Shown in pieces: positions 40,794 through 50,511 of a DNA stretch of 64,000 nt (position 1 is the first letter of the stretch; each line of letters begins with the position of its first letter). A program made the position numbers and the translations under genes. Under the pieces are notes generated by a model that searched no databases, had not been told where the DNA came from, and was given only the letters and a program-made list of their open reading frames with translations. Source of the DNA: SAR92 clade bacterium (GTDB lineage: Bacteria; Pseudomonadota; Gammaproteobacteria; Pseudomonadales; Porticoccaceae). The stretch lies in assembly GCA_014381985.1 (NCBI GenBank), contig JACNKP010000081.1, positions 1 to 64,000 on the forward strand, written 5' to 3'.

Positions 40794-43760
40794 ATGATAT
40801 TCAGAAAGAGTCTACTCTCATCAAGCGTTGCATTAGCGCTGATTGGCACTGCAGTTCCGGCGTTCGCTCAGGACGAGGGTGTGATAGAAGAAATTATTGT
40901 CACAGGCGGCATTAGGGGTAGCTTGAAAGCCTCTATGGATATCAAACGTGATTCACAAGGCGTTGTTGATGCCATTTCTGCCGAAGATATGGGTAAGTTC
41001 CCAGATCAAAACTTGGCAGAGTCCCTGCAGCGTATTACCGGTGTTTCTATTAATAGAGAGCGTGGTGAGGGAAGTAGGGTAACAGTGCGAGGCTTTGGCC
41101 CTGACTATAACCTAGTCACCTTTAATGGTCGACAGATGCCAACCCACAGTGACACCAGTCGCTCGTTTGATTTTGGTGACTTAGCCTCTGAGGGCATTGC
41201 AGGTGTTCAGGTTTACAAAACTGGTAGAGCAGACATACCTACAGGTGGTATCGGATCTTCAATCAATATTTCTACTACGAAGCCTCTGGATGATCCCGGT
41301 CAGAAAATGAGTGGTACTATCAAGATGGTAGCGGACACCTCAACTCGAGAGGGTGATGAAATCACTCCAGAGTTCTCAGGTATCTACTCTAATACGTTTG
41401 CAGATGACACTATTGGTATCGCGATTACCGCTGTGTCTCAGACTCGTCATAATGGCGTCAATGCTGTTGAGACCCAGGGCTGGTTTACTAGTGCAGGTGA
41501 TATATCGGGTGCAAATGGTATTCCCAATGATGAAAATCAGGTTAACCGTCCGCAAAGCGCAGATGAATTCTACTCGATCCCTCAGCAGGTTGCCTATGCT
41601 ATCAATGAGTATGAGTCGGTTCGAAAAAATGGGCAGCTAGTGTTGCAATGGGCGCCAAGTGATGCGATCACCGCTACGGTAGATTATGTTCATTCTGAAC
41701 TTGATTTAGAGCGTCGAATGAGTGATATGTCTGCGTGGTTTAGTAATGGCGCAGCGCCAGGGCAGTCCTCGACATGGACGGATGGACCTCAGGCTTCACC
41801 ATTAGTCTATCAAGAGGATGTGAACAACGCTGACTTTGCAATGGGCATGCACCGAGATGGTAGAAAGAGTGAAAACAACTCGGTTGGTTTTAATCTTGAA
41901 TGGCAGGCCTCAGATGCTCTTGTTTTAGAACTGGATTATCATGATTCAAGCGCAGAGTATGGCGCAAATAGCCCCTATGGCACTAGTTCTTTGGTGACCA
42001 TTGCCAGTTTCAACAAGGTTGGACAAACTGTTTATTACGGTCAAGAAATGCCCGTCTTAGAGCTAGATATGAATTCTGGCGGTGAAGCGAATCGCCCACT
42101 GTACAAGAACGACATCGTGGTAACGGGTAGCGTTTTTACTAACAGTGCAGCAAAAATGGACATCGAGCAGTCTAAGTTTAGCGGTACTTTTGATTGGACT
42201 GACGAATCTAGTATTGACTTTGGTGTGCAGTTGACTGAAGTATCCAACCGAGCTGTCAGCAAGACTGTTCAGTTAGATAATTGGGGTGGTCTTACACTGC
42301 CCGGTGAGTTGAGTGATATTGTGGTTCGTTCATCCATTGATGGCCAGTTTGATCAACTGGGCGGAAGTAATGATCCGCGTCAGCAGACCGAATACTTTAC
42401 AGCCGATTTAGCAGATGCAATAGCCGTTGCTGAGGCACGTTATGCCACGCTCGGTATTCCATATGCCCAGGTAGGTGATTGTGGTACTGGATACTGCGCT
42501 TCTACCGACTGGAATGTAGACAAAAGAACTACAGAAGAGACAACGGCAGCCTATATTCAATGGAGGCTTTCGACCGAGTATGAAAGTATGCCGGTCAATA
42601 TGAAGCTAGGCATTCGTCACGAATCAACCGATGTTACTTCTGCTGCCTTAGCACCGACCTACAGCGACGTGTATTGGGTTGGTGGCAATGAATTTACTCT
42701 TGTTGAAGCATTAGATGCAGATGGCAATTCCATTCAGGCGTTTGATGATTATACAGGCGACTATGATGTCGTGCTGCCTAACTTGGATTTTGACATTGAG
42801 GTTATGCAGGATGTCATCCTCCGGGCTTCTTGGAGTAAAACAATTACTCGACCTAGCTTTAAAGATATTCAGGGTGGCGTAACGGTTAGCGGTATCTCCT
42901 TTAAAAATAACGGTGGGTTTGCCGGTGGTGGTAATCCTGGTCTAGAGCCCATTGAGTCAACTAACTTTGATCTGTCTGCTGAGTGGTATTACGATGAGTA
43001 CAGCTACGTGTCGGTCGGATACTTCGATAAAGATGTTAAAAACTTTATTGGATCTTCAGTACTTCCCGCCGAGCCACTGTTTAACTTAAACTGGCCCTTA
43101 GGTGGTGTGCTGTATGATCAGGCAGTTGCAGAGAGTGGTATTGATCCCTTGAACTACTCTGAAGTTGGTGCCTACATTTTACAAAACTATGGGGGCAACG
43201 TGGCCATTTCAGAAGTCGGTGGTCAGCCAGCCATATTTGGCGTCGATGGTGATCCAATTCTGACCTTCCAAGTGACTGCGCCGGCTAACCAAAGAGATGC
43301 TAAGGTTGATGGTATTGAGCTTAATATCCAGCATAATTTTGGTGATAGTGGTTTCGGTATGATTGCCAACGCTACCTTTGTAAATGCTGATGTCGCCTAT
43401 GACAATATGCAGATCGATTCTCAGTTTGTCCTTGATGGCTTGAGTGACTCAGCTAACCTTGTCGGCTTCTATGATAAGGACGGCCTTCAGGTACGATTAG
43501 CTTACAACTGGCGTGATGATTACTTGGCGGGCGTAGGGCAGGGAGCAGGTACCTATACTAACCCGACGAATGTTGAGGCCTTTGGTCAGCTGGATATTAG
43601 CGCAAGCTATGAGTATAGCGAGAATTTATCCTTTTTCTTTGCAGGTATTAACGTGCTTGAAGAAACCTATAATGTATATGGTCGAGATAAGTTGCAAGTA
43701 TTACAGGCTGGTCAAACCGGTGCACGGTATGACCTGGGTGTAAGATATACCTTTAAGTAA
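40794..43760 (+). CDS. TonB-dependent receptor
   Basis: 988 aa; signal peptide; plug domain IIVTGGIRGSLKASMDIKRDSQGVVDAISAEDMGKFPDQNLAESLQRITGVSINRERGEGSRVTVRGFGPDYN; C-terminal YDLGVRYTFK. Confidence 0.97.
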   Translation: MIFRKSLLSSSVALALIGTAVPAFAQDEGVIEEIIVTGGIRGSLKASMDIKRDSQGVVDAISAEDMGKFPDQNLAESLQRITGVSINRERGEGSRVTVRGFGPDYNLVTFNGRQMPTHSDTSRSFDFGDLASEGIAGVQVYKTGRADIPTGGIGSSINISTTKPLDDPGQKMSGTIKMVADTSTREGDEITPEFSGIYSNTFADDTIGIAITAVSQTRHNGVNAVETQGWFTSAGDISGANGIPNDENQVNRPQSADEFYSIPQQVAYAINEYESVRKNGQLVLQWAPSDAITATVDYVHSELDLERRMSDMSAWFSNGAAPGQSSTWTDGPQASPLVYQEDVNNADFAMGMHRDGRKSENNSVGFNLEWQASDALVLELDYHDSSAEYGANSPYGTSSLVTIASFNKVGQTVYYGQEMPVLELDMNSGGEANRPLYKNDIVVTGSVFTNSAAKMDIEQSKFSGTFDWTDESSIDFGVQLTEVSNRAVSKTVQLDNWGGLTLPGELSDIVVRSSIDGQFDQLGGSNDPRQQTEYFTADLADAIAVAEARYATLGIPYAQVGDCGTGYCASTDWNVDKRTTEETTAAYIQWRLSTEYESMPVNMKLGIRHESTDVTSAALAPTYSDVYWVGGNEFTLVEALDADGNSIQAFDDYTGDYDVVLPNLDFDIEVMQDVILRASWSKTITRPSFKDIQGGVTVSGISFKNNGGFAGGGNPGLEPIESTNFDLSAEWYYDEYSYVSVGYFDKDVKNFIGSSVLPAEPLFNLNWPLGGVLYDQAVAESGIDPLNYSEVGAYILQNYGGNVAISEVGGQPAIFGVDGDPILTFQVTAPANQRDAKVDGIELNIQHNFGDSGFGMIANATFVNADVAYDNMQIDSQFVLDGLSDSANLVGFYDKDGLQVRLAYNWRDDYLAGVGQGAGTYTNPTNVEAFGQLDISASYEYSENLSFFFAGINVLEETYNVYGRDKLQVLQAGQTGARYDLGVRYTFK

Positions 43761-43798
43761 GCTTTAAAACCTTGTAGGTATAGCAGATTGTAAAAGTG

Positions 43799-43830
43799 GC
43801 CGCTTAAATTTTTAAGCGGCTTCTTTTTTT
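43799..43830 (+). terminator. intrinsic terminator after TonB-dependent receptor
   Basis: GCCGCTTAAA-TT-TTTAAGCGGC followed by TTCTTTTTTT. Confidence 0.85.
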
Positions 43831-43942
43831 GTGGCATGTAAAGCAATAATATTATTTGAGTTGTGGCTCAGTGAGTTAAGCTATTGAAGCTAGCGTTTTG
43901 AGCGGCTATTCTAGGTTGATTACACGGCGTAGGTACTAGGCA

Positions 43943-45523
43943 TTGGAAGAGCAAAAAATTACTCGTTTAGTCATTGTTGGTGGCGGCACTGCAGGGTGGC
44001 TTACGGCCGGTATTATTGCTGCCGAACATTTCGTTGATTCTAAAACAAAGACCAATGAGCATAGCTTTGAGCTGACCCTCATCGAGTCCCCTGATATTGC
44101 AACCATAGGCGTGGGTGAAGGAACCTGGCCCTCCATGCGTTCGACATTGCAGAAAATGGGGATCTCTGAGACTGAGTTTATTCGCGAATGTGATGCTAGT
44201 TTTAAGCAAGGGACTCTCTTTAAAGGTTGGAAAACTGGTCACGACGATGCCTACACGCACCCTTTTACAATTCCCCATGCATATGCTGAGACTAACCTAG
44301 CCCCGCAATGGCACAGCTTTCGGGATAAGGTTGATTTTGCAGAGGCGGTGTCATCACAAAACACTTTGATGTTTAAGGGCTTGGCTCCAAAACAAATATC
44401 GACACCAGAGTTTGCCTTCAATGTGAACTATGGTTACCACCTCGATGCAGGTAAGTTCGCTGAATTCTTACGTCGGCACTGCGTCGAAAAGCTTGGGGTT
44501 AAACACCTTAGGGCTAATGTTACTGGGGTTATTTCAGCTGAAAATGGTGATATAGCCTCTGTCACTACAGATGTTTGTGGCGATATTCAGGCAGATCTAT
44601 TTATTGACTGCAGTGGTTCGCGAGCGTTGCTATTAGGCGAGCATTATGGCGTTGCAATATCCTCTAAAAACGACGTCTTATTTAATGACACGGCACTGGC
44701 AGCTCAGGTCCCTTACACAAAAGAGAGCGATGCGATTGAGTCGAGTACACTGTCAACGGCCCAAACTGCGGGTTGGATTTGGGATATTGGTTTACCGTCA
44801 AGACGTGGCATTGGGCATGTGTATTCTAGCCGCCATAATTCTGAGGGGCGTGCGACGGAGGAATTACTAGCCTATATAGCCTCAACAGTGAGTCAACAGG
44901 CAGCCGAGGCCGCCACTATTCGTAGGCTGGATTTTATACCTGGCCACAGAACTAAGTTTTGGCACAAAAACTGTGTTGCCATAGGTATGTCGGCAGGGTT
45001 TATTGAGCCTTTGGAGGCCTCAGCGCTTGTATTGGTGGAGCTTTCAGCGGCTATGATAGCCGATCAACTACCGGCGAATCGGCACATAATGGATATTGTG
45101 GCTAAGCGGTTTAATGAAAAGTTTTTATACCGATGGGACCGCATTATTGATTTCCTGAAATTGCACTATGTTTTGAGTGAGCGACGAGACACTGCTTACT
45201 GGCGAGATAATTGTGACCTGAGCACGATTCCCAAAAGTCTGTCTGAAAGGCTGGAGATTTGGCGGCACCAATGTCCCTGGCACAGGGATGCTGTCCATGT
45301 AGATGAAATGTTTCCTTCAGCCAGTTTTCAATATGTGCTCTATGGCATGGGTTTCGTCACTCAGCAGAGCTCTTTAGGGTCTCGCACCGATCGAGAGGCT
45401 GCCAATATAGGCATGCAATTATTCCAAGAGAACGCGGACAAAACGCAACGGTTGGTTGGTATGTTGCCGAGCAATCGAGAACTGATTGATAAAATTAGCA
45501 CTTACGGTTTTCAAAAAATATAA
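43943..45523 (+). CDS. tryptophan halogenase family protein (flavin-dependent), atypical WxWxIP box
   Basis: LVIVGGGTAGWLTAGI (FAD), GVGEGTWPSMR, ASFKQGTLFKGWK (catalytic-Lys region), AGWIWDIGLPSRRGIGHVYSS, AGFIEPLEASA. Confidence 0.93.
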   Translation: MEEQKITRLVIVGGGTAGWLTAGIIAAEHFVDSKTKTNEHSFELTLIESPDIATIGVGEGTWPSMRSTLQKMGISETEFIRECDASFKQGTLFKGWKTGHDDAYTHPFTIPHAYAETNLAPQWHSFRDKVDFAEAVSSQNTLMFKGLAPKQISTPEFAFNVNYGYHLDAGKFAEFLRRHCVEKLGVKHLRANVTGVISAENGDIASVTTDVCGDIQADLFIDCSGSRALLLGEHYGVAISSKNDVLFNDTALAAQVPYTKESDAIESSTLSTAQTAGWIWDIGLPSRRGIGHVYSSRHNSEGRATEELLAYIASTVSQQAAEAATIRRLDFIPGHRTKFWHKNCVAIGMSAGFIEPLEASALVLVELSAAMIADQLPANRHIMDIVAKRFNEKFLYRWDRIIDFLKLHYVLSERRDTAYWRDNCDLSTIPKSLSERLEIWRHQCPWHRDAVHVDEMFPSASFQYVLYGMGFVTQQSSLGSRTDREAANIGMQLFQENADKTQRLVGMLPSNRELIDKISTYGFQKI

Positions 45524-45569
45524 ACTAGTGGTCTTTTAATTGTAGAAACCAAATATTGCGGGAGAAAAA

Positions 45570-46295
45570 ATGAGTAACTCCGTCATACTCAACAATGCTA
45601 TTCATAAAGATTTAAAGGTGATTACCAAGACAGGTGAGGCCTATGGCAGTAATGTTATGCACGCCATGACCTTTCCTGCGGAATTTCGTGATGTACAATC
45701 TTGTTATCCCATCTTCTTCTGTAAGGATCCAGCGACTGGGCAATTTTATCCGACCGCACTGTTTGGCTTTGAGAAAGACCAAAATCTGTTTCTCCATGGC
45801 GATAGTTGGGAGGCCAGCTATATTCCGATGATGATTAAACGGCATCCATTTTTAATTGGTTTTCAGGCTGATCCAGAGAAAGGCGAAGGGGCTAAAAAAC
45901 CTATTATTTCAATCGATATGGATAATCCTCGTATTAGTCAGACTGAAGGTGAGGCATTATTTACTGATAGTGGCGATCCTAGTGAATACCTAAAGCAGTC
46001 AATGGCCAGATTAGAGGCGATACATCGTGGCCATGAGCACAACAAGCTCTTTATCGAAGCACTACTTAAAAATGAGTTATTACAGTCATTTACCTTAGAA
46101 ATCACTCTCAATAACGGCTCTAACAACAAGCTTTCGGGCTTTTACACCATTGATGAGGAAAATTTGCATAAGCTAGGTGCAGAGGCTTTAGCTAGCTTGC
46201 ATTCCCAAGGGTTTCTGCAGGCAATTTATATGACGGTCGCCTCCTTCGCCCGTATTCGACCTATGATAGATAAACAGAACGCCATACTCGCCTAG
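45570..46295 (+). CDS. SapC family protein
   Basis: MHAMTFPAEFRDVQSCYPIFFCKDPATGQFYPTALFGFEKDQNLFL; position in the halogenase/TBDR cassette. Confidence 0.88.
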   Translation: MSNSVILNNAIHKDLKVITKTGEAYGSNVMHAMTFPAEFRDVQSCYPIFFCKDPATGQFYPTALFGFEKDQNLFLHGDSWEASYIPMMIKRHPFLIGFQADPEKGEGAKKPIISIDMDNPRISQTEGEALFTDSGDPSEYLKQSMARLEAIHRGHEHNKLFIEALLKNELLQSFTLEITLNNGSNNKLSGFYTIDEENLHKLGAEALASLHSQGFLQAIYMTVASFARIRPMIDKQNAILA

Positions 46296-46339
46296 TATAT
46301 GGGCGATATTTTTATCATTGTGCCAAAGGATAAATAGCT

Positions 46340-47353
46340 ATGCTGAAGGTTGACACGAAGGTTCAGGAGATAGAGGGCTGTTTTCCTGGGCGGCTTCCTG
46401 AAGAGGTACTTTTGTCTACCCAACCACTGGTGATGAGAGGGCTAGTCGCTGATTGGCCCATGGTTAAGGCCGCAAACAAGTCATCAGACAATGCCTTAGA
46501 TTACCTAGGGCAGTTTGATAGTGGGCGACCTTTAACCGCTATGCTGGGTTGTCCAGAAATAGAGGGCAGGATTTTTTACAATGATGATTTAACGGGCTTT
46601 AATTTTGACTATGCTCGAATAGACTTACAAGAGGTTTTCTCTCGGTTAAGAGATTCCCAGGTAAAACATAAACCACCAATGGTGTATGTCGGCTCAACTA
46701 ATATTGATAATTGGTTGCCGGGGTTTCGCAAAGAAAATGATTTAGCGCTAGATGATTACAGCCCTATGGCTAGCGTCTGGATAGGCAACCGCAGTAGAGT
46801 GGCCGCCCACTATGATTTTCCTACTAACATTGCTTGCTCTGTGGCTGGCCGTCGTCGTTTCACGCTGTTTCCGCCTAATCAATTAAATAATCTTTACGTG
46901 GGGCCGATTGATGTAACTCCTGCAGGCCAACCAATCAGTATGGTTGACTTCTCAAACCCCGATTATCAGAAATTCCCACGCTTTAAAGATGCTTTAAAAA
47001 CAGCGCAAACCATTGAGCTCGAGCCGGGAGATGCGATTTTGGTACCCAGCATGTGGTGGCACCATGTGGAGTCGCTTAGCGATGTTAATGTGCTAGTTAA
47101 TTATTGGTGGCGGACCACACCTTATTATTTAGGTGGCCCTTTAAATGTGCTTCAACATGCCATGCTGGGATTAAGGGACTTACCTCCAGAGCAGAGAGAT
47201 GTTTGGCGAGATATTTTTGAGCATTACATATTTAACCCATCTGACGAGAATTTGGCCCATATTCCTGAAGAGGCTAGGGGCGTTCTTAATAAAATTGATG
47301 AGACCACGGCCACAAAACTACGTGATCTCCTTATCAATAAACTGAAACACTAG
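46340..47353 (+). CDS. cupin-like (Cupin_8 / JmjC-fold) protein
   Basis: PMASVWIGNRSRVAAHYDFPTNIACSVAGRRRFTLFPPNQLNNLYVGPID...ELEPGDAILVPSMWWHHVESL: candidate HxD...H Fe(II) triad. Confidence 0.9.
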   Translation: MLKVDTKVQEIEGCFPGRLPEEVLLSTQPLVMRGLVADWPMVKAANKSSDNALDYLGQFDSGRPLTAMLGCPEIEGRIFYNDDLTGFNFDYARIDLQEVFSRLRDSQVKHKPPMVYVGSTNIDNWLPGFRKENDLALDDYSPMASVWIGNRSRVAAHYDFPTNIACSVAGRRRFTLFPPNQLNNLYVGPIDVTPAGQPISMVDFSNPDYQKFPRFKDALKTAQTIELEPGDAILVPSMWWHHVESLSDVNVLVNYWWRTTPYYLGGPLNVLQHAMLGLRDLPPEQRDVWRDIFEHYIFNPSDENLAHIPEEARGVLNKIDETTATKLRDLLINKLKH

Positions 47354-47373
47354 AATAGTAAGAGGACTTTTGT

Positions 47374-48861
47374 TTGACTTCTAAAAAGATAAAAAAAGTT
47401 GTCATCGTAGGTGGTGGAACAGCTGGCTGGATGACCGCAGCCTCTCTTGCCAAATTAATTGGCAAAAATCTTGATATTACATTAATTGAGTCCGATGAAA
47501 TTGGCACTATTGGTGTGGGTGAGGCAACCATACCTACCATGATGACGTTACATCAATTGTTAAAGATTAACGAACAGGAGTTTATGGCAGAGGTCCATGC
47601 CACGTTTAAGTTGGGCATTTCCTTTGAAAACTGGAAGGATGTTAATCACGATTATATTCACTCTTTCGGTTTTACCGGCCAAGATTGTTGGGCTGCTGGC
47701 TTCCAACACTTTTGGCTGAAAGGTAAAGAGCGAGGTATTAGTCAAGAATTTGGCGACTACTGTGTCGAATTACAGGCTGCAAAAGCGAATAAGTTCGCTG
47801 TACTACCCAATAATGGCTTGAATTACGCCTACCATATCGACGCTGGTCGATACGCAAAATTTTTACGCCGATTAGCAGAGAGACACAGCACAAAAAGAGT
47901 AGAAGGTAAAATTACGGTCGTTAATCAACATGACAATGGTGATATTAAGAGCGTGGTCTTAGGGTCAGGAAAAATAGTTGAAGGTGATTTATTTATAGAT
48001 TGCAGTGGGTTTGCAGGCTTACTAATAGAAAAAACATTGAATACCGAATTTGAAGATTGGTCTCAGTGGTTGCCCTGTGACAGCGCGGTAGCGGTGCAGA
48101 CACAATCGGTCAGTGAGCCAATTCCCTATACGCGTGCAATCGCCAGAGAGGCGGGTTGGCAATGGCGCATTCCGCTGCAGTCACGAGTGGGTAATGGGTT
48201 AGTGTTTTGTAGTCAATATCTATCTGATGAAGAAGCAATGCAGACGCTTCTTGATAATGTGGAAGGTAAAGTGCTCACTGAGCCAAGAGTCATTAAATTC
48301 CGCACCGGCCAGCGCAAACAACATTGGAACCGTAACTGCATTGCCCTAGGTTTAGCGGGTGGTTTTGTGGAGCCCTTAGAGTCGACTAGTATCCATCTTA
48401 TCCAAAGAGGCATCATTCGCCTGATGCAAATGTTCCCTTTTGATGGTGTTGTTGAGCCAGACGTCCAAGAGTTTAATACTCAAATGAAAGACGAGTTTTA
48501 TTTTATTCGTGATTTTATTGTCATGCACTACCATTTAACAAATCGGACTGATACGGATTTTTGGCGGCACTGTAAGACTATGGCGATTCCAGAGTCCCTT
48601 CAGCACCGACTAGACTTGTTTAAGAAAACGGGTCGTATATTTCAACAATCCGGCGATGTTTTTGCTGAAAATAGTTGGTCTCAGGTCATGTTAGGGCAAG
48701 GCTTGATTCCTGAACATTATCATCCGATCGTTGACATGATGAGCGATGACGAGCTAGAAAGATTCCTTAAGAATATTAGTATGTCGGTTCAGCAGTCAGT
48801 GTCTAAATTGCCTTCACACCAACAGTTCTTATCTCATTATTGTTCCGCTAAACCTATTTAA
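47374..48861 (+). CDS. tryptophan halogenase family protein (flavin-dependent), canonical motifs
   Basis: VVIVGGGTAGWMTAASL, GVGEATIPTM, ATFKLGISFENWK, AGWQWRIPLQSRVGNGLVFCSQY (WxWxIP), GFVEPLESTSIHLIQ. Confidence 0.95.
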   Translation: MTSKKIKKVVIVGGGTAGWMTAASLAKLIGKNLDITLIESDEIGTIGVGEATIPTMMTLHQLLKINEQEFMAEVHATFKLGISFENWKDVNHDYIHSFGFTGQDCWAAGFQHFWLKGKERGISQEFGDYCVELQAAKANKFAVLPNNGLNYAYHIDAGRYAKFLRRLAERHSTKRVEGKITVVNQHDNGDIKSVVLGSGKIVEGDLFIDCSGFAGLLIEKTLNTEFEDWSQWLPCDSAVAVQTQSVSEPIPYTRAIAREAGWQWRIPLQSRVGNGLVFCSQYLSDEEAMQTLLDNVEGKVLTEPRVIKFRTGQRKQHWNRNCIALGLAGGFVEPLESTSIHLIQRGIIRLMQMFPFDGVVEPDVQEFNTQMKDEFYFIRDFIVMHYHLTNRTDTDFWRHCKTMAIPESLQHRLDLFKKTGRIFQQSGDVFAENSWSQVMLGQGLIPEHYHPIVDMMSDDELERFLKNISMSVQQSVSKLPSHQQFLSHYCSAKPI

Positions 48862-48965
48862 TAGATGGAGTGCTCCGGCGCTTAAGGTTGTGCCTAGAGG
48901 CGTTTTGCGTAAGTATGTAACTGACGTAAACTAATAATAGGTAATCTAAAAAAAGGGGCTGACCA

Positions 48966-49583
48966 ATGAGCTTATACGATAAATACATCTTACCGAGTTT
49001 TTTGAACTGCGCTTGCGGTTCAAAACCAATCAATTACCAGAGGGAAAAGGTGGTTCCTCAGGCTTCAGGGGTAATTTTAGAGGTGGGTATAGGCTCTGGG
49101 CTTAATATCCCATTTTATGATCAATCCAAAGTTGAAAAAGTGATTGGGCTTGATCCCTCTGCCGAGCTTAACGCGATGGCAAAAAAGGTTGCTGATAAGC
49201 ATAACTTGCCCGTTGATTTTATGCTGAGTGGTGCCGAAAATATGGCACTGCCTGATAACTATGTAGATACGGTCTTAGTCACCTATACCATGTGTACTAT
49301 TCCTGATGCCTTGAGCGCTAATAAGGAAATGCTCCGCGTATTGAAACCCGGTGGTAAGCTTATATTCTGTGAACATGGCCTGGCACCTGATGCCAATGTA
49401 TCAAAATGGCAGAGCCGCATAGATCCATTTTGGGGGAAGATTGCCGGTGGCTGTCATTTAAATCGAAATATACCTGAATTGATTCGGTTCGCAGGCTTTA
49501 AGATAGAAACGTTGGAAGAGATGTATTTGCCCAGCACACCAAAATTTGCAGGTTACAATTATTGGGGAACTGCGGTCTTATAG
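48966..49583 (+). CDS. class I SAM-dependent methyltransferase
   Basis: VILEVGIGSGLNIPFY motif I, VLVTYTMCTIPDALSANKEMLRVLKPGGKLIFCEHG. Confidence 0.92.
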   Translation: MSLYDKYILPSFLNCACGSKPINYQREKVVPQASGVILEVGIGSGLNIPFYDQSKVEKVIGLDPSAELNAMAKKVADKHNLPVDFMLSGAENMALPDNYVDTVLVTYTMCTIPDALSANKEMLRVLKPGGKLIFCEHGLAPDANVSKWQSRIDPFWGKIAGGCHLNRNIPELIRFAGFKIETLEEMYLPSTPKFAGYNYWGTAVL

Positions 49584-50492
49584 ATTGAACTCCACCTGTG
49601 TTGCGATCAGCTTGTCACCACATTGATCACAGCGTACCTCGGCCTTTAAATTCCCACCGCAGGGACTGTGCTTGACCAACATTGGCTCGCCTTTTCCCGT
49701 TTGGCACCACTTATTACCCCAGCTTAAGAGAGTGACAAAATAAGGGAAAAGGTCACGACCCTTGTCGGTTAGGTGATACTCATAACGCAAGGGACTGGAT
49801 TTATAGGGTTGTTGGCAGAATATGCCTTCATTGACCAACAATTTCAGTCTATCGGAAAGGATATTGGTAGCAACGGGCAATTCTTTGTGGAAATCGTCAA
49901 ACCTTTTTAGTCCGTGAAAAGCCAAAGCCACGAGGTTTGCAGTCCATCGATCGCCCAGTAAATTTATAAGATTTCTGTAGAGAGCCCTGCCTAGGCCATC
50001 GCGTTGAATTGAACTAGATCGGCGGCGCGTTTTAGTCACTCGTTGATCTTTTCCGGCGCCAGGCCCTGGGATAAACACTATGTCTTCACAATGCACACTT
50101 TGGTTACAGCAATCACATTGCATAATAGGCCAAAAGACTTTTCCACAGCCATTATGGCTTAGCTCTACAGAATCCAATTCTGGTGTCGAGAAATACTTGC
50201 GCTCCCAGTTCATCGCCATCAAACCATTATGGTAAAGTTCAATAGATTTTTGGGTCATATGATAGGTGGGTCGTGTTGGGTTAGATTTATTTTTTCGCAG
50301 ACAGTCGACCGATTGAAGCCAATTGAGTCTGTCGCTTAACACCCCTCGGGAGGCCCCAGTAGCAGATAACATTTCAGTAAAGGTGTTAATTCCCCAAAAC
50401 ACTTCTTGAATAATTAAAAGACACCATTTGTCACCAATTTCGTCAAGAGCACGATTTATCGAGCTAGCTTTAGTGCGGAGAGTATTCTTCAT
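49578..50492 (-). CDS. HxlR-family transcriptional regulator with two fused HxlR winged-helix domains
   Basis: Domain 1 ALDEIGDKWCLLIIQEVFWGINTFTEMLSATGASRGVLSDRLNWLQ; domain 2 LINLLGDRWTANLVALAFHGLKRFDDFHKELPVATNILSDRLKLLVNEGIF. Start 50492 avoids overlap with the oxygenase (ORF track 50549). Confidence 0.88.
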   Translation of the reverse strand: MKNTLRTKASSINRALDEIGDKWCLLIIQEVFWGINTFTEMLSATGASRGVLSDRLNWLQSVDCLRKNKSNPTRPTYHMTQKSIELYHNGLMAMNWERKYFSTPELDSVELSHNGCGKVFWPIMQCDCCNQSVHCEDIVFIPGPGAGKDQRVTKTRRRSSSIQRDGLGRALYRNLINLLGDRWTANLVALAFHGLKRFDDFHKELPVATNILSDRLKLLVNEGIFCQQPYKSSPLRYEYHLTDKGRDLFPYFVTLLSWGNKWCQTGKGEPMLVKHSPCGGNLKAEVRCDQCGDKLIATQVEFNL

Positions 50493-50511
50493 AAAGGCAG
50501 GTACCCAGAGC

